Assembly (NCBI GenBank): GCA_024220505.1
Contig: JAKZZE010000003.1
Coordinates: 1,240,001 to 1,304,000, forward strand
Source of the DNA: Rhizopus arrhizus
Taxonomy: Eukaryota > Mucoromycota > Mucoromycetes > Mucorales > Rhizopodaceae
Reading direction: 5' to 3'
Length of the DNA stretch: 64,000 nucleotides
Shown here: positions 23,663-34,799 of the stretch, piece after piece
How positions within the stretch are numbered: the first letter of the stretch is position 1
How the letters are laid out: each line of letters begins with the position of its first letter
Notes under the pieces: generated by a model
What the model was told of the DNA's origin: nothing
The model's input: only the letters and a program-made list of their open reading frames with translations
Databases searched by the model: none
Program-made: the position numbers and the translations under genes

Positions 23663-24465
23663 GGGGAAAAAATATAGGAAAAAAGAAAGATGTCATCCAC
23701 TGTAGTTGAAGAAGAAAAAACAATTGTCGTTTTACCAAACAAACAAAGAAAGCAATCTTTAGTGAAAGGTAATTTGAATTTCTAAAAAAGTTGTCAATCT
23801 AAATTTAAAATAGAAGCAGTTGTACAAGCCAATCAAAATAACAATCCATTAAAAAATGATCCAATGATGCTTTTGATGGCTGCAGCAGAAGTAGTTGAAG
23901 GTTCAAGAGAAAAGAAGAGATTATCTGAAAAGCGGATTTCAAAGAGTTCACTAGGCAATCAGTATCATCAACGTGATACAAAGGTATATGTGTGTATGTG
24001 TGTGTGTGTGTATTTAATAAATAAATAAATAGGAATCAAAACAACACAACTTTTCAAGACAATATCATTCAATGGTAAATAAAAAAAAAAAAATGTATAT
24101 AAAAAAAAAAAAGAAGGACTAAAAAAAATGATTTAGAAACAAAATCCAAAAATAAAGCAAAATGCTTTACATGCTTATATTACTTATATGATTTATAATG
24201 ATTTAGCTCATGGTTCTCCATCAAGAAATGTAAATATAAATAATAACTCTCCTTTTATTTATTAATCCAATCATAGACTCATGCCATGGATCACAATAAA
24301 AATCATCCTTGGTATTCTCCTCCTGTTCCATCAACTACCTTTTTGGAAGATAAAAAGTCATCATCACCCATCATTTCACGACCACTCACTGCTTTTCTTT
24401 GGAATGATACATCATCTTCTTTGGAAAGAAGTATGATTTTACCTCCTCTTACTTTAAATAAATAA
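23266..24465 (+). CDS. Unidentified 283-aa protein, seven exons
   Basis: Exons by phase and splice signals: 23266-23505, 23560-23586, 23678-23768, 23814-23983, 24033-24074, 24137-24229, 24277-24465; 283 aa. The N-terminus (MSLVKTHRASASTEYYPKVQ) precedes a helical, probably conserved region: DNSFLLHTALKAASTDMAHR, then LLNYASLDKMDCEASCILIA and LANHN. The middle is basic and Gln/Asn-rich (VVLPNKQRKQSLVK; KKRLSEKRISKS) with a helix MMLLMAAAEVVEG. The C-terminus is Ser/Pro-rich (HPWYSPPVPSTTF, SSSPIISRPLTAF). This looks like a nuclear or regulatory protein with short conserved helices in disorder, but I recognise no family. The second intron contains T30 and intron 1 has a weak donor (GTTTTA), so the 27-nt exon 2 is the least certain part. 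It converges with RPS19. Confidence 0.6.
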
Positions 24466-24580
24466 TAGACACACACACACTCTCTCTCTTTTTCTTTTAT
24501 CGTGTCAAATCATTCGTTTATAATAAAAAAAAAGAAGGCAAGTCTTTATTTCCAAACATACATTTTCAATAACGAATTCT

Positions 24581-25450
24581 TCATTCTTCGTCAGATTCTT
24601 CAGCAAGAGTCATCGCAATACGATCCAAATCACGTTGACCATCTTGAGTAATCTTACGACCACTGTTCAACAAGGTCAATACACTGTCAATCTCATCATC
24701 TTTCTTACCCCTTCTTGTCCTTTTCCAATACACCAATCTTTTCCAAAGATTGAAGGACCTTACGGTTGACGGAACCAGAGGCATCCACATGGTGAGAAGG
24801 ACGAGAGCCACGGTTGACAGTACCACCGTGAACCTTGTTCAAGGCACCAACACCCACGTTCTTGCGAATGTAAATATGACGAGCAACAGAGGCTATTATT
24901 ATTTTTTTTTTATCGGTCAATCACTACAATTGATTTCAACTCTAAAAGCTTTACCAGCACGGACATAGTACCAGTCAGGGTCATAAGGAGCTAATTCCTT
25001 AAAAGTACCAGTCTTGACAAGGTCAACCCACTTGGGGACTTCGAGTTTACCGGTACGCTTGAGATAAGCAGCATAGGCCTTGATGAAGGCTATTTATAAA
25101 ACTATTTAGTATAAACATTGTCTCTATGCAAACGAGAAGAGTAAGACGCCAAGCCACCCGTTTATCATTCAAGTCAATACTTCTTTTTTATAAAAAAGGT
25201 ATCTCCATCTTTTCTCTCTCTTTTTTTTTTTTTATTTCTTTCTCTAGTCTATCCAAATATACAGATACACGCACGATGGAATAACTTGAATTTTGATGTT
25301 GAAGAAATGCATGTAAAAAAAAAGAGAGAGAAAAGAAAGGTCTTGTTTGAAATAAATAATATTCGAAAAGTGGAGTCTCTTCTCTTCTTCATTCGTTTTC
25401 TATTATAGCGTACCATGAGCATTGACGTCCTTAACAGTGATACCAGCCAT
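24581..25450 (-). CDS. RPS19: 40S ribosomal protein S19 (eS19)
   Basis: Small-subunit ribosomal protein of the 40S head, needed for 18S rRNA 3' maturation. Four exons: 25450-25414, 25089-24955, 24892-24709, 24662-24581; 145 aa, the same length as animal RPS19, and phases close. It begins [20 protein letters not shown], then [20 protein letters not shown] and [20 protein letters not shown]. It ends [17 protein letters not shown]. The first intron is 324 nt, far longer than others in the window, as is common for fungal ribosomal protein genes; I looked for C/D-box motifs in it and saw no convincing snoRNA. It converges with the seven-exon gene. Confidence 0.96.
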
Positions 25451-26029
25451 TGTTTAATATATGATTTCGAATTGCTAAAAAAGAGGAGGGTTCTCAAAAC
25501 TTTTGAGTTTCCTACTTCAAAAAAAATTTTCAAAAAATAAATAGAACCAAACTCCGGTATTCATTCATAGTCACGATGGCTGCTGTGAACCACATTGCAT
25601 CCAACTCACCCAAAAGTCTTGTGAAATCTGTATACATCAAATTAAATGTGTTTGTCGATGGTTGTGGGGGGAAAAAATAATAATACGAGCGATCCTTTAG
25701 GTTATGTGCATGAATGATTTATCTCATCTTTCAAAAAGCTCAAGTTATCTTTGTGCCATAGGGCTTTTATCGGACGGTCTTTAAGGAAACAGGAAATCTT
25801 GGCACATGGAGTTTGTGCCATCCCTCCTTGTGGCTGCTAATCAGTCTTGTCAGACGGTCTGTTTGAAAGAGTGGTAATACAGACAAAGTGGAAAGGAAGG
25901 AGGGATGTGGTGCTCCTGTTGCTAATTGACTAAAATTCAAGACCACCTTATACTTGAGTTGAACTCAATCTACAACTTTCATTTCACAATCATCCTGTTC
26001 TTCATGTCAAACAGACTTTTATTTTTATT

Positions 26030-26520
26030 CCTTCTCTTGTATTTTTAAAACGACTCTAGACATCTTCAGTCTCTGCGTGTTCCTCCTCTAATTCAATCAC
26101 ATTCGAATCCTTTGCTTGACCATCTCCTCCTGCAAGAATCAGCCTGTCATTTTCACCGTGTGACAAAGCACGGTGATGGAACCAATCATTCGTCGTCCTT
26201 GACATTGATGACCACGATCGAACGCAAGACAATGATGGGTCCAGAATGAATCAATCTCATTTCTGCACGGCTTCAAGCTCTCTTTCACTCGACAACTTTT
26301 TCATGCAAACCGTCCGTGTGATTGGCCGTAGGATAGACAGGGGTGCAGTAAACAGCAACCTGGCTCATGTTCTTCTCGTTCATCAAGAACTAAACTTTAG
26401 CTTGGATTGGCAGTAAGCTTTTTGAATGGTCAAACGAAGCAAACAGAGGGTATCGCAGCAGGCGTTGTTTGGGAATTCACTGAGAGCATTGACATAGCAT
26501 AGAACATAAATTTATCTTTG
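26030..26520 (-). pseudogene. Broken coding fragment, family unknown
   Basis: On the minus strand, pieces in different frames read like protein. They are VNALSEFPNNACCDTLCLLR, MNEKNMSQVAVYCTPVYPTA followed by NHTDGLHEKVVE, and GPIIVLRSIVVINVKDDE. The last is WFHHRALSHGENDRLILAGG followed by DGQAKDSNVIELEEEHAETE, ending at a stop near 26060. Stops and frame changes between them show decay. The higher G+C and codon-like texture compared with flanking spacer support a former gene. No family was recognised. Confidence 0.35.
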
Positions 26521-26815
26521 TGTTTTTCCACGATGATCAATCAATTTAATAACAGGTTGTATTCTTTATAAAGTCTATCAAATCTCAATGGACGGCTTTT
26601 TGACACTCTGTGAAAAAAGCAAAGATCCTAATGAAAATCACGCAGCCTTTATTTTTAATGTATGCTTTTGCATTAATTAAAAACACAGTACATAAACACA
26701 TTTTTTCATCCAAAAAAAAAAAAAAATACGCCATTGATTTTCCTCTGTTCCTTTAGCAGAGCTTGACAAAAGTAACTTGTTCCATTCTATAGTGTATTCG
26801 AAACAATTCAAAAGG

Positions 26816-27280
26816 ATGGATGAAAACCAACTTATCGTATGACGAGGACACTGCTCACTCTACTTTGTTTATTGCAAAAAATGGGAAATGTTTCAAGGGG
26901 GTCTTGCCCTTTTGACAAACACTCTTCCATTTTGAGTAAAGCAAACAAATCGGTGATGAATAAAGTGGCCATCACAGAACGATTGAAGTTGGGGAGGGTG
27001 TTGAGACCTTTGATGAGCTGGATGCCATTTATCCAATCATGCCTTACAACGCTATGCCCTTTAAACGGCTCGGATTCCAATTTTGACCTACATAAAAGAT
27101 GCCACTCTTTTCAGCAAAGTATCAGAAAACACACTTGGATTGGTTTCTCGTTCGTGGTTGCTAATGATGAGAGACATATCACTGACTTGGACAAGTCGAA
27201 AAACAGAGTTTGGGATCCCGATGAAGGTTATCTGGTAGGGCATGACAGTCTGATGTTGTCATCTCGGCTCGAGACGTAGA
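26816..27280 (+). pseudogene. Broken coding fragment, family unknown
   Basis: On the plus strand, protein-like pieces appear in alternating frames: YDEDTAHSTLFIAKNGKCFK, then GVETFDELDAIYPIMPYNAM followed by PFKRLGFQF, then YIKDATLFSKVSENTLGLVS and SRSWLLMMRDISLTW. A 146-codon ORF in another frame (26839-27279) overlaps and is probably a shadow. Alternation of frames with in-frame stops indicates indel decay of one gene, possibly related to the minus-strand fragment 300 bp away. Function cannot be assigned. Confidence 0.35.
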
Positions 27281-28947
27281 GATAGGAGGGTATGCTTGAA
27301 TGACTTCACATGGGTTGGATAAAAGATAGATGACAAGGCGACTGTTTCAGTTTTCATTCTTGTCCTAAAAACAGAACTTGACAACGTTCTTGATCACTAA
27401 TAATTAGGAGACAGTGATTTCTATTTTTTTCAAGCATGATAAAGATCACAAGCATAGTACCCAATCGATACCAATTCACCTCATCCAATCAACATACCCA
27501 CTGTTGCCTTACTCCCTCAACCACATGTTTGACCCAATCAAACATGTGTAAAGATTTAAAGTCGAAATCAATTCTATATGAACAAAGGAATGTTTATGAG
27601 CCACAGGAAAGAAACAAAATCGAGTGGGGGGGGGAGGTTTTGACAAGAAAAGGTTTTGTTATCGTGCTGGTATGATACTGGCCAGAGTGCAAGCTGTGAT
27701 AAAAGCCAAGGATGAAAATAGAATGCAATAGTATTCTTTTTTGTTTAAAGAACATTTTAGTCATTTTCTTTTTTGTATTGATGACACTCTTAAAAAAAAA
27801 GGAGGTGGATGAAGGCTAGTCTTTCAATGTTACTGAAACAGGGAGGTTTTTTCTAACTCACTGCGGTTACTGCTATTTACCAGATTCAAAAATATGAATA
27901 ATGTAAACATGTATTTTTCTCTTCTTTCTTGTGATGTCCATATAGAGACTTTTTTTTTTTGTAAACTTAAATGAGTTCTGGAGCGGCTCTTTCTTATTTT
28001 TGAGGTGCTTTTCTGCAGAGGTTCGCTCAATATATACATTGTCGGGGGCCGGATTCTTTCTGCCTCATCCTTAATTAAAAAGTTATCGACTTTGGGGGCT
28101 AAAGGAAGCATGATACAGATAAAAGGCTATGTAATCTCTCTCTCTCTCTTTTTCTTTATTAAGGGTGATTGCAGTAAGAAATTAGATTCTTTAACCTTTC
28201 ATGTGTAACTTATGATACTGACATAGGATAGCCATTTGGAGAATACAAAGAACGATACTATAATTTTTTATTTTTCTTGTTTTTTATATATTAAAATGTT
28301 TTACCAGCTTTTATAGATAACATGTCTGCTATCTCTTTCATCATCTGCTTCTTAAAGTAAGCCTTTTGTTGTATTAGAAATGATTAAAACAGTAATGCAT
28401 ATATTTTTTTTTTTTTCCTATTGTATTTGTACATCGTTCATTCCTCTTTTAGTAAAAAGGCTTTGCTATTGCCTCAAGATGTCTAACTGTAAGATATCAG
28501 AAGAGTATTTGTGTGCTACTTTTATGCTACTAATAAGTTTCCCTTTTGGTTTAACTATAAAAATTATAATATATAAAGCAAAAACTTTAGGATATGTAAA
28601 GAAAGGAATCAATTGGCAAAACACTATTTTCAGGAATGAGTATCGCATTTACTTGTTACTTTTTTATATATATTGTATTATAAAATTTGTAAAAGTGCAA
28701 CCTTTTTGAAAATAATGAATATTTGTATACTCTTCTCGCAAATGAGCTGTTTTTAAAGTTCATCACTTGATAGGGAAGGCAAGATCACATCTGCCGCAGT
28801 CAGGCATCATTTAAAAGAACATCGGAATTTAAATATTCTGGCTGCCTTTATATACTCGCAAGATGTGCCTCGACATTTTATGTAAAATTTTTTTGTCACT
28901 TTTTTAGAGCTCACGACTGCAGTCCAATAAAAAAAAAAGGGAGAAGA

Positions 28948-31313
28948 ATGTCTATCCAACTTATTAGAAGAGCAGTTCCCGAGGCTGATGAAGCTATTGT
29001 AGAGTACATTGATGGTTACTTGCGAGAAAACGATTTTGAAGACGATGAAGATGCCATTGCTGATTTTGTAAAGCCGATCTTAATTGATGCAGGTGGAGAG
29101 GAAGACAAAATCGATGAACTTTGCGAACACTTATCTAGCTTGCTGCAGGCAAATAAGAAAACAGATGCCAAAAGGGGTCTGTCAAAGTTGGAGCATTCTG
29201 TCAACATGAGTCAGCAAAACAGTCTTTCTGCTACTGTCAACTTCAGTCGAGGTAATGCCGATTTGGAGCATGTGTCTGGTCGCCGCGTTCAATCTCAAGT
29301 GAATCAAGACAAGTTACGAAAAGCAGAGGCCAAAATTGCTGCAAAGATGGCCAAGCGTCAGGAAAAGAGTAATTTGAAGGTTGAGTACGAAGCTTCCCGT
29401 TTATTGGATGAGCAAAAGGCATTGCAAGAACAATACAAACTTTACAATCCTATTCTTGATTACACAACAACCAAAGGAAAGAATAAGGACATCAAGGTCG
29501 AAAACTTTGATATTTCTTTTGCTGGTCGCCGTATCTTGACAGATGCCAATTTGACTCTTGCTTTTGGCAGACGTTATGGTGTTGTTGGTAAAAACGGTAT
29601 TGGTAAATCAACTTTGCTGAAAGCGATGGCACGTCGTGAGATTGCTGTACCTCAACATATCTCTATCCTTTATGTTGAACAAGAAGTAAGCCATTTTTTT
29701 TTTGTGCATCTGAATCGGTGGGTCCTGACATACAATTCATAGGTTGTAGGAGATGACACACCAGCTGTTGAAATGGTCCTTCGAGCAGACGTCTGGCGTG
29801 AACATTTGCTCGAAAAGGAGCGTAATATCACGAGTCGAATGGCTGCTATCGATGCAGAACAAGGCAGAGAAGATATCGATGAGGATGAAAAGTCAGGCTT
29901 AGAAAATGAAAAGAATAAGTTGAACACAGAATTGCAAGAGGTCTTCACAAAGCTCTCTGATATCGAGAGTGATAAGGCCGAAAGTAAAGCCTCTGCTATT
30001 TTAGCCGGTCTTGGTTTTGGACCTGATCAACAAAGGAGACCGACAAGAGAATTCTCTGGTGGTTGGAGAATGAGAATTTCATTGGCCCGTGCTCTGTTCT
30101 GTAAACCTGATGTGTTGATGCTTGATGAACCGGATAACATGTTGGATGTAAGGACAGATGATATAATTAGGATCCACTGTTATTAACATATTCCTTGTAT
30201 AGATTCCTGCTATTGTTTGGTTAGAAAGTTATCTCAAGACTTGGCCAAATACATTATTGGTTGTTTCTCACGACAGAGAATTTTTGGATGAAGTAGCTAC
30301 AGATATTTTGTACATGCATTCTGAGAAATTGGATTACTATAAAGGTAACTTTTCCAACTTTCATGGAACTAAAGAAGAACGACGCAAAGCACAAATTAGA
30401 GAATACGAATCGCAACAAGAATATCGCAAGCACCTTCAAGATTTCATTGATCGATGGAGATATAATGCAAAGCGTGCACCTCAAGCACAATCTAAAATTA
30501 AAATTCTCGAAAAACTTCCTGTACTGGAGCTTCCCGAAGACGAAAAACTCATTACCTTCCAATTCCCTAACCCAGATGCTTTGTCACCTCCTATCCTTCA
30601 AATGTCCGAAGTTACCTTTGGTTACACTCCTGAAAAGACTATTATCCGTAATGTCAACATTGACTTGCGAATGGACTCCCGTATCGCCGTTGTAGGTCCT
30701 AACGGTGCTGGTAAATCTACTATGTTGAAGCTATTAACAGAGGAAAACAAACCTACACAAGGTTTAGTACATCGAAATGGTCGTTTACGTATTGCTTACT
30801 TTACACAACACCATATTGATCAATTGGATTTGACCAAGAGTGCTGTTGGTTTTATGGCAGATCGTTTCCCTGGTAAGACAGAAGAAGAATACCGTCGTCA
30901 TCTTGGTTCCTTTGGTATTACTGGTATGGTAGGTCTTCAAATTATGAAGACCTTATCTGGTGGTCAGAAATCCAGAGTTGCATTTGCTTGCTTAAGTATG
31001 CAAAACCCACATATTTTGGTTCTTGACGAAGTAAGTGTGAACAAGTTGTACATTTGTAAAGAAAAATTGCTAACCCTTTTTTTTTTTTTTTTTAAAAAAA
31101 AAGCCTACTAATCACTTGGATATGGAATCAATTGATGCTTTACAAGTTGCCCTTGCCGAATTTAAAGGAGGTGTCATCATTGTTTCTCACGATGAACGAT
31201 TTATTAATACTGTTTGTAATGAAATCTGGATTTGTGAAAGTGGCGTGCTCAACAAATTCTCTGGAACCATCAAGGACTATAAAGAAATCATTTGTCCAAA
31301 AGATGCCCCTTAA
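28948..31313 (+). CDS. GCN20: ABC-F ATPase GCN20/ABCF3
   Basis: Cytosolic, non-transporter ABC protein that works with Gcn1 on ribosomes to activate Gcn2 in amino-acid starvation. Exons 28948-29685, 29743-30147, 30203-31030, 31104-31313; 726 aa and phases close. The N-terminal ~190 aa is the Gcn1-binding type region. ABC domain 1 has Walker A GKNGIGKS, signature FSGGW and Walker [12 protein letters not shown]. The Lys/Glu-rich linker between domains is present. Domain 2 has Walker A GPNGAGKS, signature LSGGQKS and LVLDEPTNHLD, followed by VSHDERF. The third intron contains a T15-A9 stretch beside the acceptor and splits the second Walker B after LDE. Domain 1 has Asp377 where most ABC-F proteins have Thr/Ser in the D-loop (DEPDN). 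It converges with the dehydrogenase kinase gene. Confidence 0.95.
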
Positions 31314-31565
31314 TAGAAATAAACTCATACAATTCTATTATTTTGTCTACAAATCAATTTTTTTTTTTTTTTTTTTTTTTTGCTTATGAACATGAATGTT
31401 TGAAGAAAGCATTTTGGGAAATCTTATTGCATGGTTTTGTAAAGCCTTTCAATTTTCCTTTTGTTTTTAAACAGAAAATAGCAAACAGAAAATTAAAAAC
31501 CAAAAAAGGTGTGGTTGGGCAAAAGAAAGTGGTTTCTTTTTAAGAGGTTTATTATACATGAAACA

Positions 31566-33168
31566 TTAAGACTGTATTATATGACTTTCACTCCAACTGC
31601 TTCCAGTAAACGATTTGGATGTTAGGCTGGTGTCTAAATGCTGCTGTTGTGATTTCTGTGTTCCATGCAGTGGATCTGATTGAAGTCTTATTTCTTGAGT
31701 TTGTTTGCTATCCTTTGATTTATGTTTGCTAGTCTTTTTCCCAGGTATTGGTTTGGATTTTTTGTTATCAAGAAACACAGGGTGATTTTGTGGATTGATT
31801 CCCAAGTTTTCAGTATTTGTTCCAAGCCTTGGAATTCTTACGTAGGCATCCGTGCCATGGCCATCCATAGTAATGACCTGTAACTCTCCTCCCCAATACT
31901 CTGCATATATTCTACTCATTGTCAACCCTATGCCCAAGTGACGACTTCCCATTTGCGACGCAAGATTAGCTCTGCCATCGATTGAAGCAGGTATTTTATC
32001 GATTGCCTTAAAATCACTAAAATCACCCAATTGCGCGCGTGCTTGATATGACCATAAACGTTCATAACGATCTTTTGTCATCCCACCACCTTGATCAGAT
32101 ATTCTAAAATAGACATCTGAGTCATTTGCACTGACGGTCACTTTGATTGGAGGATAGTTGGCATTTGAATATTTCTTCATAGTAAATCTTACTGCATTAT
32201 CTAATAATTCATACAATATGTGTTCTAATTGTTCTGGTACCTTTTTTTTTACATTAATTTATGTTTGTTACTTTACATAAAATACCATATACACTTACAT
32301 AAGCAAATAGAATCTCATTTTTGTTTTCTTGCCTATTTTGATGAATAGTTACTTCAATTTCTGGAGGCAAAAACTTTTCGCTTGTCATCTCTTCATTATA
32401 TCTTTCAATATGTTGATACACTAGTGATTTTGCTCTATTCACTATCTGTTGAGCCGAACAATGAACAAATATTATTCCCACGTAGCCGTCACCGTATCCT
32501 AACGTCTGATCCCACTGGTGTTCACAGGCTTCTGTCAGTGCTAAATGTTGTTCAGCCAATACACGCCTTGATATTCTTGATCTCAGCATACGATTCAAGA
32601 ACAGATCGAGATCATTTTGATCAGGCGGATAATAAGCAGTGCTTTCGGATAAACCTCGAGCCAGCCTTGGTAAAACCAACTGTCCGTCTTCTAGTAAATC
32701 TCGTAATAATTCACAAAATTTCATATTGTCACTTTCTTTTCGAATAGGCGGGAACTTTCGAAAAGACTCAAAGGCGCCCCAATAAAGCTGATAGACATAT
32801 TCAATGTGAGGATTAGTGCCAACGATGAAGGGAAGTTGTTGAAAGTCTCGAATGCGATGCGCTAGTCGGATCAAAAGTTCATTACGTACCCAATTGGCAG
32901 AGGTAACAAGACGTTCCATATTCATTTGTCTACCAAAAAAGATGAACTGACGTAACGTACTTGGATTCACTGGTTGACTTGCATATTCCTCTATGATTTT
33001 ATTTTGATAAAAATGCAGTGATGAGTTTGATTGAACAGAATTTAGATGAACTAAACGCGGCTGTTTTGATGGTATAATAGACTTTGTATGTATCGAACAG
33101 CATCTTGGTGAAGGAACTTTGTTCAATAATAGCAGTTGACGGTAGTTTAATCTTTTTAAAAGTGACAT
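31566..33168 (-). CDS. Mitochondrial pyruvate/branched-chain dehydrogenase kinase family
   Basis: Phosphorylates and inactivates the E1-alpha subunit of pyruvate dehydrogenase (or branched-chain 2-oxoacid dehydrogenase) in the matrix. Two exons, 33168-32299 and 32240-31566; 514 aa. The N-terminus is basic and Ser-rich with Cys/Arg (LLLLNKVPSPRCCSIHTKSI), fitting a mitochondrial presequence. The N-terminal helical bundle domain (PSTLRQFIFFGRQMN onward) is followed by a GHKL ATPase. Its N-box is ELLDNAVRFTMKK (about residue 300), the G1 box DQGGGM (about 334), and the G2 box LGIGLTMSRIYAEYWGGEL. The C-terminal ~80 aa is a Ser/Lys/Gln-rich tail. ELLDN in place of the more usual ELLKN and the extended tail suggest the Pkp1-like fungal branch. 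Which E1 is the substrate cannot be told from sequence. Confidence 0.88.
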
Positions 33169-33959
33169 ACAAAAAAAAAAAGATAAAAGATATTCAGTGT
33201 ATCCTCATTATAGTAAAATCCAGCTGGGTTACACTTTATTCCGAAATTATTGGGATACTTTCAAGGAAAAAGTCTGTGCAAATGAATTTAACGTAGCAGA
33301 AGAAAATCTTGTGCAAAAATAAAAGAAAAATTACTGCAAAAAAATAGAATAAGCGTAATAGCAACAATGGATACATATAATAAAAGAAAAAAAATAGCTA
33401 GTAAATAATATAGGAATAACATGAAACTTATCAATAACTCAAAACCTACATCCAATGGTAAAGGGTGCAACCATTGAAAGTTAATAACCAAATTATCAAA
33501 CTATTTAAGTTTGAGCTTCTGAGTAATACTGCGATAACTGTGTTAGATAGTTTTTGGGTTCTAGGTAAAACTCGTCATTCTTTATGCTCTTCAGATCTTT
33601 GTCTTCTTCTAGTTGGGCTCCTTCTTTTAGCTCTAGCACGTTGAAACTTCTCTGGTATTTCACCATTCAAGCGAAGGTTACGAACAATATAAATCATGCT
33701 TAGCCAAGCTGCCAAATCTCGATTCTATAAGTGTTCACAAAGCACTTCAGCACCTGAACTGTTTTGCACGGTCTTTTTGCAATTTTGATTTGTAGATTTA
33801 AGAGATAAAAAAAAAACAAGTCAGCGAGCAATTTAACAATTATTCATCAGAATATTTGATTACTTAAGTAAACCATGACGAATAACTTCAGGATTATTTT
33901 GTCTTTGATACCACCATGGGTTCGATATCCTCTTGAATTCTTTTCCTGAAGATGCACGA
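33169..33959. other. Spacer with no recognised gene
   Basis: AT-rich sequence upstream of the dehydrogenase kinase start. Short ORFs of 60-70 codons are compositionally random. It leads into diverged repeats listed separately. No RNA gene recognised. Confidence 0.45.
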
Positions 33960-34410
33960 ATACTTTGTGAAAATAGTGTATAATGCTTTTATTATATGAA
34001 CTCGATCACCTATATCACGCTGAAGTCCCACCCACTCTGCCCACTCATCTTGGGCAAAGACTCTTAGAATGGCTACCCTCTTTTTGCTTCTCACTAGTGT
34101 GTTTTAAACTTGATCTCATTCACTTTTTCCAAAGCATTTTTACCCTTGATCCCAAAAGGGTTTTTTTAGTCACCACTATCCTTCCTTTATGAACTGCCTC
34201 GGGCGGAAAAGATGTAATATTATAATCGTGCGCCCAATAGAGGTTTAATTATTTATAAATGAAGATCTGTTTAATCGTATAATGCTTTTATCCTCACTAG
34301 TGGTTGTCCGCTTAGTTCTCTTCTTACTCTCTTCCTTTTCATTTATTTTTACCCTTGATACTGAAGTGTTTTTTAGCTTCTTATTCTTCCTTTTGATCTA
34401 ACCTGGGTGA
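33960..34410 (+). repeat. Two diverged tandem copies of a repeat unit
   Basis: Copy A (about 33980-34200) and copy B (about 34275-34410) share landmarks in the same order: TATAATGCTTTTAT, CTCACTAGTG, TTTTTACCCTTGAT, GTTTTTTAG and TCCTTCCTTT/TCTTCCTTTT. A third relative lies inverted at about 34800-34930, with TTTACCCTTGATCC followed by AAAGGG on the minus strand. The encoded pieces YELDHLYH...HLGQRL and (minus) YELGYLFY...QLGQRF also correspond. Together they look like remnants of one repetitive coding family in both orientations. Confidence 0.5.
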
Positions 34411-34799
34411 AGCGATGTTCACAACACATCATGTTCCCACTGCGGTCTTGTAAAAATAAACAAATAAAACATTCGTTTAAACGTACAACTATCATCATAT
34501 TCAACATTAATAGAAGTAAATATGATTAGCCAGCTCTATTTGATAATTTATGCAAATGAAGAATAAATTCTTAATCAACTATTTACAGTTCAGTAGCTTT
34601 TTATCAATGTTAAGCAACGCTCTTTGGTTTTTTGACAATTGACTGAGATTATTCCTTTTCAGCCCCGGCTTTATTAGCTACACGGTTGTCATGAATACGT
34701 GTAAATTTTTTATACAAAAATTAATGATCAGTTTGAGCGCATGATGTCTAATATTGCATCGTTTTCGACGTGATCAGGTCAATAAAGAATGAATGGAAA

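Larger units (their letters stand above)
25451..28947. other. 3.5-kb spacer with broken coding fragments
   Basis: Between the divergent RPS19 and GCN20 starts. Most of it is non-coding. Two stretches of protein-like sequence broken by stops and frame changes are listed separately. T/A runs and GACGGTCT-like words (near 25777 and 25856) occur but do not define a clear repeat. The last ~250 bp before GCN20 carries its promoter by position. Confidence 0.45.

Noticed and set aside
27436..27675. 79-codon plus-strand ORF
   Set aside because: No protein-like texture beyond composition, and it lies in a spacer next to broken fragments.
28380..28709. 109-codon hydrophobic ORF upstream of GCN20
   Set aside because: Very AT-rich sequence yields Phe/Ile/Tyr/Lys runs by composition; no start context or homology was recognised.
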